64,000 nucleotides of DNA, from NCBI GenBank assembly GCA_002286715.1, contig NSJX01000007.1:413234-477233 (forward strand). The letters are read 5' to 3'. Origin of the DNA: Dentipellis sp. KUC8613 (taxonomy: Eukaryota; Basidiomycota; Agaricomycetes; Russulales; Hericiaceae). Below are positions 42,333 through 54,013 of this stretch, piece after piece. The position numbers and the translations under genes are program-made. Under the pieces are notes generated by a model that saw only the letters and a program-made list of their open reading frames with translations, was not told the origin of the DNA and made no database searches. Within the stretch, counting starts at the first letter, position 1; each line of letters opens with the position of its first letter.

Positions 42333-43657
42333 ATGGACACAGACCAGCGTATCCAGGCCGTCTCCAACTTTCTCCTCCAGTCGCCCCCAGGCGAAATCAA
42401 CGATGTGATAAACGGTGAGCCCCACCTGCGCCCTGTCCAATATCTAATTCTCAACCCTCCGCCGCTCACCTACGCGTCCAGATGTCCGGAACATCATCGC
42501 GGACGACCAGAGTCTGCAGGCTGGCGTGCAGCCGGCGCTGCAGGAGTACAATCTCGCGCAGTTCATCGTCGCGGAGGTGCCCGGCGCGGGCCATCAGGTG
42601 CGTTGCGCGTTGCGCGTCCACCGCGTCCTCGGTGTGCCCTATGCCCGGATGCTTACTGGTACTGGTGCGCGCGCGCCGTGCAGTCGATCATCAGCGATGC
42701 GGCGAAGGTAGAGGGCGAGGAGGAGCGCTTCCTCGACCCGCGCTCGAAGACGACGTTCCGATTCGACCATCTGTCGCTGGTGCGTGCGCGTGCTGTGTTG
42801 TTGCCGAGTGCGCGGATTCTTATTCGAGGGAGTGCAGGAGACGTCCGATCCGCAGGAAATCGAGCCGAACCCGGAGTCGGAGCCGTTCCGGTGCGTTTGT
42901 ATCCCATGGTAGAGATGAATGGGTGATGCTGACGTTCTATGCCCCGCCTAGTGCTGCACTGGAGGCGTCCGCGATTGAATATCTGACTGCACACTTTCAT
43001 GAGGGCGTCGTGTCCGTCTTTGCGGCGCCGCAGTACCCCGAACGCTTTACCATTCAGATCGTCGCGAACAAGTACAACCCGAATAACTATTGGTGAGGCA
43101 CTGTATCGTTTGTCTTTGTGGAAGTGGTGGACTGAATACAGTTTCCGCGCGTAGGGCTGGACGGTGGCGCTCGGAGTACCTTGTTGATCTGGAGGAAAAG
43201 ACAGTGACGGGGCGCATTCTTGTGAACGTGCATTACTACGAGCAAGGAAATGTACGTGTTGCTTCCTTTGTACTTAACGCCACAGCATATTGATAGGCTG
43301 CGATTTCCTCGTGCAGGTTCAACTAGAGACGCACCACAAAGCTTCGCTCACACTCCCCTCAACAATATCCGCGTCGACGCCCTCGCCATCTGCCTCGAAG
43401 GTCATCGCGCTGATCGAGGACGAGGAGAGCAAGTACCAGACGGCGCTGACGGAGACGTACTCGGACATGAGCGAGAAGACGTTCAAGAATCTGCGTCGTG
43501 CGCTTCCGCTTACGCGCCAGAAGCTCGACTGGGACCGGGTGAGTGCCATGCTCTCCTATACTGGGATGAATGCTGATAACGTCATTGGCAGGTGCTGGGA
43601 TACAAGCTCGGCGCCGAGCTATCTGCGAGCAAGGGCGTGTTCGGCGGCTCGTCATGA
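42333..43657 (+). CDS. CAP1: F-actin-capping protein subunit alpha
   Basis: Heterodimerises with CAP2 to cap barbed ends of actin filaments. Exons 42333..42414, 42482..42597, 42684..42779, 42829..42890, 42952..43092, 43155..43251, 43317..43538, 43592..43657; 293 aa. Start at 42333 gives MDTDQRIQAVSNFLLQSPPG, matching the family. Other motifs: INDVRNIIADDQ composed across intron 1, EYNLAQFIVAEVPG, RFTIQIVANKYNPNNYW, AGRWRSEYLVDL, NVHYYEQGNVQLETHH and the C-terminal actin-binding helix LRRALPLTRQKLDW. It converges on the SAP-domain gene 143 bp away. Confidence 0.93.
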
Positions 43658-43800
43658 GCGGATAGATCTTGCGGATGAGGAGATGCTGGGTAGGGAATTC
43701 GAATCACACTGTTGTATAATCTTGGGAACCCTTCAAATGGACTTATCATGCAGCAACCTCGGAGCAATTATTCGCACTGATCGGTGCGTTTTCACTCGTG

Positions 43801-46335
43801 CTATGACAGTTTGCGGACGTGGTCTACCAGCTGAGCGAGGAATATGGTTCCGGGGCCTAGTGCCATCCCAGACTGATCACAGCCTAGGATGCCTTGCCAT
43901 ACATCAACTATCCCGTCCTCTTCGCATCCAATCTGCATCCCGTTGTCTTTCAAGACGAAGTACTCTCTGGCTAGGGTGTGTATAACCGCGATGGCCGGGT
44001 GCAAGGGCGCGCAGCTAGCGGCGGTGAAGTGCACGCTCTCGACATGATGGTGACTGAACAAAGGTCTGGTTAGCTGGCGAATGGAGTCACTGCGGGTGAA
44101 TGGTCTTACGCTGGCAGGAACATGCTGACTTGCGGCTGTCGCGGCTTTCCTGGTTCGCGCTCAGCGAGACCCGCAAACTCCTGCGCCATCTGCACAGCCG
44201 ACATCCAGCTACCGCTCACACTGCGATTCATCAGCACTCAAATTACATTCTCTCATAGCTGATATACAGGACCCACCTGTTCCCAACCACACAAGCCAAC
44301 ACATACCTCTCCGCAACAACCCTCAGCGCGCGTCCCTCCTTACCCTTCTTCTCCACACGCTCCAGCCAGTGCCGGCTAATCCCGCGCTCATACTCGCCCT
44401 GACTCGCCCACTTCAGATGCGCAAGCAGGGGCACATGCTGCCCCGTGGGCGCGGGCACGATGCGGCTCTCGATGTACCGCGACCAGTCCGCCCGCACGGG
44501 CAGATCGCCAGCGGTCACATTGCCATTTCCTGCAATATGCAGCTGTGGCTTGCCGATGACCTCGCAGGTGCTCTCGAGCACGTAGAACGACTCGGTTCGG
44601 GCTGAGACACCGCGGCGCTGTGCCCGTACGGCCACGGTGACCGTCCAGATCTCGCCCGGGACGACTTCTTGTGCGTCGAGCACGGTGTCGGCGAGCCACT
44701 CAGGGCGCGCGCTACCGATGCAGATCGTGAACCACAGTCGGGTGAGGAGGAACCTGTGTTACATGCATCAATATCTGGCTAACAACCGATACTGTAAAGA
44801 CAGGTAGAGGAGGACTCAGACAAACCTGACAGCGACGCCCAACTGCCGCTCGTGGTCCGGGCTCGACCACAGCCGCGACGCGATGGGGACGAAGGCCGCG
44901 TAGAACGCGCGCAGGAAGCTCGCGTCGAACAGCGCGCGGCGGGTCTGCGTTTCGTGCGCGCGCTGCGCGAGGTAGGGCCAGAGGTTGAGCGAGCTCGAGG
45001 CGGCGGGGTGGTGGACGTGCAGCAGGGCGAGGCGGCGGCCGTTGTGGTTCTGCGAGAGCCGTTCGCCTGCGGAGAGGTATACTGTGTGCGGGAGAGATTC
45101 AGAAGATGTCAGTGTCTGCGAATTGCGAAGATTAGAGGGTGTTTAGGGAGGACATCACCTGCGTAGCGGAAGGTTTTCGACACGAGCGCGCAGATGTTGC
45201 GTTCGGCGGGCCCGAGGCCGCTGAGAATTACGGCCCACCGCTGGACGTGCTTTCGCTGGGACAGCGAGGGCGGGAGCGTGAGTGGCGGCAATGGACCTGG
45301 GCTCGCAGACGGTGGGAAGTCGAGGTAATACAGAGCCGCTGGTTTTTGAGACGTAATATTGTGAGTCTTATTTGATCCAGCTGCCGAGCTTGAATTTTTC
45401 GCGGATACTGACTTGGATTTGTCGACTAGGAGGGGCTTGAACCGCTTTCCGGTTGCGGTGAGGGACTGGTAGCCCTCTGCGGGAGTTGAAGCTGAAGAGA
45501 TTGACCCCCGAGCATTTGTGGACAGAGTGACGCGAGATGGAGCGGAAGGACGAGATCCAGAAGATGGAGTAGGCGTAGCCCGAGATACAGGCAGAGCAGG
45601 AACTTTAAACACCGAAGCGGGGCCAGGAGCTGCAGAAGGTGGCCGGGAATCCGGCTGTATGCGCCCCACTGTCGCAGGAGTAAGAGCAGTAGGTTTTGAC
45701 TTCTTATGCGGCCGCTGGGGCTGGAGAGGTGTTTCAGGTTGTCTTTTCGAAGATGGTGCAGACGTGGTGGATGCGACCTGCTTATTTGCCGCCAGAGGAG
45801 TTTCAGCCGTACTAGACCGTGCGTACGTATCTTTCGGGGCTGAGATGGCAGAAATGTTGCTAGGAGGAGCGGGAGCACTAGCGGAGGCAGCGGTAGAAGT
45901 ACTGAGAGTTTGAGCGACAACAGAAGCAGGACGAGAAGGGACAGCAGAGATCGCAGTATTGACGCTTGCGGATGGATCTGGTGCAATGCCAGTAGAAGGA
46001 CCAGCAAGACTCGTTTCATGGGTCGCCGAGTTCGACGCAGAAGCAGCCAAAGATGGGGCAGAATCAGGAGAAGACGCAGGACCCGACTGCCCATATTGCT
46101 TCGGCTTTGTACCAGAAGACAATTTGACTGCCTTTGACGACGAAGCAGCACTAGCAGGCGCCGGGGCATCGCCTTCGAGTCCTAGTTTCTGTACGAGAGC
46201 CGCCTTGCCTAGCTTCGAATAGCCGGTGACGCCTCGTTCTTTGCAGAGCGCCTTGAGCTGTGGTACAGTCAGCTTCGAGATGTCCGCAGTGGCTGGTGCG
46301 GGGCCATTCTGCGCGCAGACGGTAGGTTCAGACAT
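43801..46335 (-). CDS. SAP-domain protein of unknown function
   Basis: Model: complement of 43801..44053, 44110..44220, 44277..44753, 44826..45081, 45159..46335; 757 aa. An N-terminal SAP motif (about residues 18-52: ISKLTVPQLKALCKERG, GYSKLGKAALVQKLGL) suggests DNA binding or chromatin association. Residues about 55-310 are Ser/Ala/Pro-rich and disordered with a basic patch RPHKKSKP. The C-terminal 450 residues are folded-looking and conserved in style (YYLDFPPSASPGPLPPL, RWAVILSGLGPAERNICALV, LSQNHNGRRLALLHVHHPA, LAREYFVLKDNGMQ) but I cannot name a family. Probably a basidiomycete nuclear protein. Introns of 56-77 nt all keep frame. Confidence 0.8.
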
Positions 46336-46738
46336 CAATATCTTGGCTCAGTCTTGCCTGGAGAAAGGTGTGTCTGGAGTTGGAGATACAAGACTGGGTG
46401 ATGGGGGAAAATACGGGCGCATATAGTCGCCTTGACCTCGCGCCAGAGTGGGCAACAGGTGAAAGCGTCGATGTCCGTGTCGCGCTAATCAAGACATCGC
46501 GAACCCACGTGACCGCGATACCTTCCCTTCGCTAAATCGCTCGAGTCTATGTAGGAATCACGACAGCGGTAAATAACAGAGAAAGAAGAGATACACGTTT
46601 ATAGTAGTACCAGCAATAGCGCTATAGCGGGTATTATGACAACAACAACCAAGAAAAAAAAAACAATACAGCCCCGACGCACCACTCACAATACCATAAA
46701 TCACCCAACGGGCCTTGAACCTTCCCTCCAGCACAAGA
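46336..46738. other. Intergenic region between two minus-strand genes
   Basis: 403 bp containing the 3' sequence of the PHD-finger gene and the promoter of the SAP gene. An A-rich stretch (AAGAAAAAAAAAACAA) lies near 46649-46664. Nothing else seen. Confidence 0.5.
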
Positions 46739-48337
46739 TTACGCTCCCGCCAACACCCGATACCCAACCATCACAAACCCCCTCTCCCGCTTCTCCCTCC
46801 TCGTCGCCTTCCTCGCCTTGACCTTCCGCGCCCGTCTCGGCGCGTCCGCATCGGCATCGCGCACGCGCAGCCGCGCCCATGCGCGCACGAGCGCCGCTTC
46901 TGCCTCGGAGTCGCACTTTTCGCGGATGTACTCTCCGGGCAGCTTGCCTGCGCGAGGCGCCAGGGCGGGCGCGGGCGCGGGGGAGAGCGACATGGGCGTG
47001 GGGAAGGAGGCTTCGGGTGCGGCGGGCGCGGGGGTTCTGGTTCTCGTGTTCGCGTCGGCGGGTTCGCGCGGTGGCCAGTATAGGTCCTCGATGTCGTAGT
47101 CCTCCACTTCGGGTTTCGCTTGTGCCGGCTCTGACCTTCGTGCAGGTGCGGGCGCGGGTGAAGACGCGCGGGGAGTTGGCGTGCGTATTTGAGGTTGGTT
47201 GGCGGGTGGAGCGCGGGCGCTGGTGATGGTGCTGCTCGAGACTTGCGCCAGGGCGCGCTCGAAGGCGGGCGGGTCGAGCCGGCCTGAGGCGCGCATGCGG
47301 GACGAGATGCTGCGGAAGTCGGGCAGGCCGGTGCTGGCGAAGGGTATCGAGGGCGCTGGTGGTGGTGGTGGTGGTGGTGGTGGCGGCGGCGGCGGCGGCG
47401 GCGCTTGGGGAGGGATGTTACGCGTGTGGTGGGAAGGGATGTCGCGTATGCGCTGCATCGGAGGTCTGCCCATCTGGCTCGGAGGACGCGCTCGCGGGTC
47501 CTGCGAATCGGGGACGGTGGCCGTCGACGCGTTCCCTGGGGTTATATGGCTGGTATCTGGTCTGCGTGAAGGGCCAGCTTGGGATATAGATGCCTACAGC
47601 ATTATTAGTAAAATAATTTGAGGAATTACGCGCGACTAGCCTTGTTCGGTGCGGCGGGAGGTCGATGCCAGGTAGACTTATTTGAGAGGCCATTTGAGGA
47701 GCTGGTTGACGGCTGCGGCGGTCGTGGCGGGGCTTTCGAAGGGTGAGATATAGCCTCCGATGCCTCACGCATGTGTAGAGGTCGCGCATAGGGCTGGAAG
47801 GTGACCGCGGGTGCGGGCGGGCGGGGAGGTTGTGCAGGTGCTGCGGGCTTCGCGACGACTGGCTCGGGCTGCACCTCGACCACCTCAGGCTCTGCAGGTC
47901 GCTTTCGCGGGACATGGGTATGGTCTATATCCTTCGAGGGCTACGTCCCTGTTGATTTATACGCGGTGAGGGAGATACAATATAACGTACAGTTGCAGAT
48001 TGCGCAGTCGAAGCCGCCGGGGCTGGAGCTGGGGCTGGAGCTCCCCCTCCCGTCGCCTTTCCCTGGGCCTTCTTGCATCGCTTGCACATCCAGCCATCGA
48101 GGCCGTTATCCACATCGTTCGCCATCGTCGCCTTCACGCGCGCGATGAGATCGGCCTCTTCGACGGGCGGAACGTGACATCCTACGCAGCAAACCGCGTT
48201 AACACCGTCCTCCACGACGAGGAAGAGAAAGCCTCACGATGGTGCCATGACCTCCTGCATTCTGAACACGTCAGGAGGAAGTTGGTGGGGCCTGTACCGT
48301 CCTTGCCGCAGCGCACGCAGATCGGACTGGGTGGCAT
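46739..48337 (-). CDS. PHD-finger protein with polyproline tract
   Basis: Secure exons: complement of 48238..48337 and 47991..48181. They encode a C4HC3 PHD-like finger: CVRC, LTCSEC, SWHHRC with VPPV, and WMCKRC; such fingers read histone H3 tails. Downstream, complement 47630..47901 is Pro/Ala/Val-rich (VVEVQPEPVVAKPA) and complement 46739..47465 carries QRIRDIPSHH, about 15 consecutive Pro, then GKLPGEYIREKC and a basic end RKATRREKRERG. The last two junctions are uncertain: an AAG acceptor at 47902 and a 164-nt intron 47466-47629 are the only choices I found that keep frame. Under this model the product is 429 aa. Probably nuclear. Confidence 0.65.
47358..47402. repeat. Trinucleotide repeat GGT(8) GGC(7)
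   Basis: Forty-five bases of pure GGT then GGC units. They lie inside the minus-strand PHD-finger gene and encode a run of prolines. Length is likely to vary between strains by replication slippage. Confidence 0.9.
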
Positions 48338-48511
48338 GGCCGCCTCGGCGCGCTAGTGCAGATCCAGAGTGGCCATTGGCGGGGAACGCGATCGGCGCGG
48401 TTGGGTTAGGGTTCTGCCCTCACATTGCATGCCTCAGCTCAGCCTTATACTTGCCTCACCTCCCCGCGATCGCACCGTTTCTCACCTGGTTCTGGCGCAG
48501 CAAGATTTAGC
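48338..48511. promoter_or_regulatory. Bidirectional promoter of PHD and SIKE-like genes
   Basis: 174 bp between divergent ATGs at 48337 (minus) and 48512 (plus). No TATA box or repeated motif noticed. Confidence 0.4.
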
Positions 48512-49591
48512 ATGGCGATCATGGAGTCGCAGGGAGAACAAGACATGATGCGGTTCTGGCAGATGCTCACGGAGCTCGCGGAGCAGACGAACCAGCATAG
48601 GTCGTATACGGCGAACTTGCATGTGCACGCTGGGAGTGTCAGGGTGAGTGTTCTTTGGATGTAAAGTGAGATGGTCCGTAATGTACTATTCCAGAATCAA
48701 GCGTATCATACTCAGACGGGTTTTGTCCTGCGCCGGTGTGTGTGGTCTATACGTTGCTTGGGTGTGGCGAAATGTCGTGTCTGACCGCGTCTTTCTAGAT
48801 TTAACCTAGACAAAACGAAAGGTGCGTGATGGATCCGCCATCGTGCGGCATTGCAGTGCTGATTTTCTTTCGTCAGAGGAATATGATGCGGAACTGGAGC
48901 GCATGAATACAACTATGTCCGCCGAGAACCAAGCTCTGCAACATGATAACAAACAGCTGAACGCGCTCATCAAGGAGTACGAGACAACACTAGACAACGT
49001 CATGACCCAGTTCCGGCATCGCGCAGTACAGCCATTTTCCTTATGATACTCCACTTTTTCCTGACACGCCGCGTATAGCATGAGGTCCAACAACAGGAGC
49101 TCGCGCTCGTGCGAGAATACGAGACGAAGATCATTGCGCGCGAGACCGAACAGCAGGCACAGCAGCTCGAAGCTAGCACGGCCTTCTCGTCATCGCTCTC
49201 GCGGCTCTCGAATCACCTGCGGCTGACGATGCGCTCGCTGAACGGCGAGGACGTGACGGAGCTGCCGCCGTCCGCGGCAGAGGACTACGAGGCAGACGAG
49301 TGGGATGCCGTCGCGGCAGCAGATTGGGCGCTCGAGCGTGAGTGCGAGCTGGCGCGTCTGGAGAAGGAGAATGAAGTGCTGCGGCGGTTGCTCGGACAAC
49401 CTGTTGAGGACGGACGGCCATCTGTTGACGAGCGACAGAGCATCGGGCCCTCGGCAGGCACGGGCATGGGACCGGGGGAAGATGGAAGACAGAGCGTGCT
49501 TCCTGCCACGAGGGGCCAGCGGGCGCTGGGTGGGCCGAAAGGGACGGTGGGTCCGTTTGGGACATACAAGAAGATGCGTGGAATCAGTTGA
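48512..49591 (+). CDS. SIKE/FGFR1OP2-like coiled-coil protein
   Basis: Exons 48512..48643, 48695..48735, 48799..48821, 48877..49025, 49079..49591; 285 aa. Mainly coiled coil: MTTMS-like AENQALQHDNKQLN, IKEYETTLDNVMTQFRHRA, HEVQQQELALVREYETKI and, near the end, RECELARLEKENEVLRRLLG. The pattern of heptads followed by a terminal ENxxLRxLL helix resembles the SIKE family, a STRIPAK-complex subunit involved in septation and signalling. The tail is Gly/Pro-rich and ends FGTYKKMRGIS. Exon 3 is only 23 nt. The family call is from memory and moderately sure; the gene structure is firmer. Confidence 0.75.
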
Positions 49592-50470
49592 GGTGAGTAT
49601 GGCTGTGAACATGATGTCCATTCCGCGCAGACTGAGAGTTTGTGGCGCAGGAAGCACTTGGAATTCGATATACCCCGTGTGTGCACGAATTAGATTGTGA
49701 TGCACGCTTTTCTTGGATTCAGACGCATGAATGGTGCGAATGCATGTGAGACCAGGGTGTTGATGGCCACGGGTATCGTATGGGCCGCCGGGCGTGATGA
49801 TGCTGATGGTCTGATGTTCGGATGACTGAACGATGCGGTCAACGTGCGGCTGTGGGATGAGTGATCATCAGGGCGACCGGCCGGTCGCCAGACGTTGAGC
49901 GATGTGTGAAGCGCGTTTGGTCAACCACGACCGGTTACCCTGGGACTAGGAGCGGGCACGGTCGCGTACTTAGTCGGAGGCCCGTTGCCGGCGGATGGCG
50001 TTGCGTAAGATGCTTGCTGGAGTGACGTGTTCCGTAAGAAGTCGGACTCTTACTCTGCACGACAAGGCGGGACAGGACTCATAACGCTGGCACTGGAAAG
50101 ATGATTTGAGGACGCGCCGGGGCGGGCTGAGGATGAGGATATTTGGAATGAAATGGGGTGAAATGGAGAAGGCCGGTGGCGGAACCAAACTGGGGCAGAT
50201 GTGCCTGCTAGTTTCCATTTTGGCAGGGCCGGAACGGGGGTGGGATAATGAAAAGTGCCATAAGGGGAGTGACCGACGTGGATCGGGGCCTGGACACTCG
50301 TCCCAAACCGCGCTCTCGCCGCCGAATGTCTCTTGGTCCTCCCCCGATCCTCTTCCAACAGGCATGGCGTTCCTCCTCCTCTGACCCCTCCGACCACCAG
50401 GTGTGCTCCCTCTTCTCTTTATTTTCTTCCTATTTCTCTCGCTCACTCTCCCCAGCCCTCTCTCTCCGGC
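49592..50470. other. Intergenic region with an 18-bp palindrome
   Basis: 879 bp before the PH-domain gene. Contains a perfect inverted repeat ggcgaccggccggtcgcc at 49872-49889 and a related half-site cgaccggt at 49929-49936. CT-rich leader at 50400-50470. No gene on the plus strand; the minus-strand frame here is a shadow. Confidence 0.6.
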
Positions 50471-53400
50471 ATGTACTTTGCTCCCCGCCCCACGTCGCCA
50501 CCTGTTCCTGTCCCCAAGGCCTTCCGTGTCGTCCAGTCCGACCACGCGCCCCACCCAAAATCGGCGTGGCCGTCCGACACAAGGAGCAATGGCGACGCTC
50601 GCACGCGCACGTCCTCTATCGTGTCGGTGACACGGCACACCGGCAAGGGCAAGGAGAAGGAGACCACAGATAGCATTGCCTCCAGCACCTTCAGTATGCC
50701 GCTCCCTCTCTTCTTCACATTTCAACATGTCGTTGACATACACCGCATCAGCTGATCCATGGCCCGCAGTTGAGCGCGTAAAATCAACATCGAGCAGGTT
50801 GGGCTCGACGCATTCCTCCTCGCGACCGAACAGCGCAGACCCCTCCACGCCCCGCAGACACGGCAGCCTTCTCGGAGCCGCCTCTGACGCCCTGCGGTTT
50901 GGCCGCCGTCGCAAGTCTCTCAAACAGCCGCCTCCAATCAGACAGGAAGTTCTCACTGAGGTCATCGAGATCAGCGCGCCGAAGCCTGATGAAGAGGAAG
51001 AGGAGCGGCAACGTCTTCGCGACGCCGCTGCGCGCTCAGTCGGCCTCGGCATCGATCTCTTGGAACCTGCGCGCTCACGCGACGACAGTCTGTACGAGGA
51101 AGAGGAGGACGAGGAGCATATCCAGCACGCGCCTAGTCGCGATGACATTAGGTCAATGGACAGCTCCAACACGGATGCGCTGTCACCGAACCGGTCTATG
51201 CGCGAGTCCGCGCCGGTCATCCTCTCCGCGCATCCGTTTGCCAACAGCAACAGACGACGCGCAGGCTCGCTGGTGCTCTCGCTCAACAAGACGCCGTCGC
51301 GGGCGACGAGCCAGTCGCCCTCGCCTACCGTTCCCGCGTTTCCGGCCACCCATTCATCATTGACACCGTTCGTGCATCTCTCCGCGACACTGCCCAAGTA
51401 CTACCCACCGCCATCTCTGTTTATGATGGCGCTATCTAAGCAGTGGAGAACGCGCTTTATCGTTCTGACCACCCCGGTACAAGGCACACGCTCGAAGCGT
51501 GCTAGCCTGGGTCCCACGGTCTCGTACCTTCATCTGTTCAAGTCGTCTGGGAACGACGAGAGGGAGATAGAGAGGCTCGAAATCAACGAGAACAGTGTTG
51601 TGTTTGTTACCGATGAGGAGATCGGTAGCCGTCGCAATGTAGTCAAGGTGGGAGGTGTGGATGTCGGGGCGATGAAGAAGGAGCTGAACGCGGAGGAGAC
51701 TGGCTTGACGATGATGATGCTGCAAATCGTGGATCACGGGGAGTCGCGCAAATGGATAAATGCAATCAAGAGTAACATTCTGGGGCAACGGTATGTCTAC
51801 TTGCCTTTTGTGTCAGATATATGCTCATAGTGTATAGATCCATTCGAGCCGGATTGGGCCTTCCGTCCAATAACCTCGGAGGCGTCGAGCCGCGAGGGGA
51901 TATGGACGTCATGCTGTCTATGCGAAAGCAAGGCATGGTGTCGCCCTCACTCCCTAGTTCGCCCCTCTCGCCCGACTTTGCTACACAAGCCGCCCAGAAC
52001 CACATCCTCGAGAGCCTTGATCTGACGTCAAAGTCTCCTACGTCGACTGTTCGCTCGCAGAATTCCCCTCAGAGGTCACCGAAGGCTGTCACTGCGCTGA
52101 AGGGTCTGTTCACAGGTTCGGGTCGTTCGCGTTCGTCTTCTAGGGCGACGTCACCAGAACCGGACGACGATTTTCCTGGAGACTCGTTCGGGAGCGTGGC
52201 TAGCAGCATGATGGCCATGCCCAAGCCAAATGGCACTGCGATGAGCATAGGAGAACGCGCTAGATCTCCTCAATCCTCATCTCCCATCATCAAATCGCTC
52301 GCGTTGCTTTCCCCAACGACATCGCCCGTGTCGTTGCAGGAGACGCATTTGGAGCGCAGGATCGTGGACAACCAGACAAATATGGACTGGGCGATTTCCG
52401 GGCCGCCGTCGCCAACAATCGTGACCCCGACGCGCGCCATGTCCCCTTCCTCCTTGATGCCGCCACCGCCACGGAGACGCGCATGGACGACAAACGAGGC
52501 GCCGCCTGTCAAGCGCGAGAGCCCGGGACTGCTCATCTACAACCACGGCAATGCGAGTACCGCGGGCAGCTTTGGAGTCGCGCTGTCGGCCGATTTCCAG
52601 TCCAATGGCTCTAGCGGCCGCCCTAGCACCGAGTTCTCTGGCTCGGGTTCTAATGGCACGCCCATGCAGAAAGGGAGGGGCTCCTCGGTGTCGTCGGTGT
52701 CGACACTTGCGTCTGGTGACAGGGAGAACATGGGACTGGACAGGTCAAACTCGAATAACCGTCGGTGGTCCAGGCAGCCACCGATGTCGAAAAGGTCTTC
52801 CCCATCTTCAGTGTCCCCGCCACCGGGTACATGGCAGTCAGGTTCTGTCTATTCACCCCGCCTGTCCCATCCGTACGCGGCAGAACGGCTGTCATCCGAC
52901 CGTCCATCCAGTAGAGCGTCGTCATCGAACCAGTCTCATAAGAGCCCACCTAGCCTTGGGAGCAATCTTCAAAAATTCTCTAAGCGTGCCTCTGCGTCAT
53001 CCTCGATTTACAGCGTCTCGACGACCAACTCGTCTCCGCCACCTAAGAGCAATCGACTGTCTGTGCCCAGACCTGGAAGCAACAAGAGGCTGTCTCTCCC
53101 TCCACCCCAACGGCCGGCCCCTGTCATGGCGCTCCCTCCCACTCCTCCCGGGCCTTCAGACTCGTGCAGTTCAGCAAAGAGACCCGGCTCCGCGCCCGCC
53201 ACCAAAACCTCGTTTCGCGATTCCTTTGCCCAGCGCGCGAAGCGCTTATCCATGCTACCCCCGACTAATCCACCCTCGCACTCTCTTCCCCCACGGCCCG
53301 ACGAACTGGACACCCGTTCTCATAATAGGGCTTCAAGCATAGACAGCAAGCCCCCGTCCGAATCATTGTACACTATACCCTCCACCCCCACGGATACTCC

Positions 53401-54013
53401 ATACCCTCTCCCGTCAGGCCCCCCTCCCACATCGACACCATCCTCCCCGAGACTCTCCGCCGCATTCAAGCAGCGCCTGCGCATCCTCAGCGCGCCCTCC
53501 GCGCCCCCGCCCCTGCACACGCCTCCCGCCGCGCCGCCCCCGCTGTTCGACCTGGAAATCGCCGCGGCTCAGGCCTCGACGCCATCAACGCCTATCGGGG
53601 AGCGCATCACGAACATGCAGAACGACCCGAACTTCCTGCTGCTCGCGACGCCCATCACGCCGACGCAGCCCATCGACATCCCGGTGCCGCCGCAGCTGCC
53701 GCCGCGCAGCCCGTTCCGCCCGCCGCCGCCCGAGCGCTCGCCGCAGGACCACGAGATGACGTCGCTCTCGCCGCCGCCGCGCCGTGGCTCGCGCCAGATC
53801 GCGACGCCCGAGCGCGAGAAGAGCACGTCCGAGGTCGAGGCGGGCATGTCGGCGTCCCTGGTCTCGGCGCTGCGCGTCCCGGAGGACGCGAGTGTCGAGC
53901 TGGGCGAGAGGCGGCCCGAGCCGGAGGTGCAGGTGGAGATGGAGATGGAGATGGAGATGGATCTGAGCCGCAATGCGTCGACGCTGTCGTTGGGCGTTAT
54001 GGGGGTGTCGTAG
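50471..54013 (+). CDS. Large PH-domain protein, otherwise disordered
   Basis: Exons 50471..50693, 50752..51790, 51838..54013; 1145 aa. A pleckstrin-homology domain lies at about residues 280-425: SLFMMALSKQWRTRFIVLTT, SYLHLFKSSGNDEREIERLE, ENSVVFVTDEEIG and the C-terminal helix GESRKWINAIKSNIL, suggesting binding to membrane phosphoinositides. The rest is Ser/Pro-rich with many SP/TP sites and several proline stretches that could bind SH3 domains. Near the C-terminus an acidic EM repeat (EMEMEMEMD) precedes the end. Likely a cortical or signalling scaffold in basidiomycetes; no named family. Introns are 58 and 47 nt. Confidence 0.85.

Noticed and set aside
49970..51397. 475-codon minus-strand open frame opposite the PH-domain gene
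   Set aside because: Shadow of a GC-rich coding strand. Composition is Arg/Ser-rich, there are no family motifs, and the plus-strand gene explains the region.
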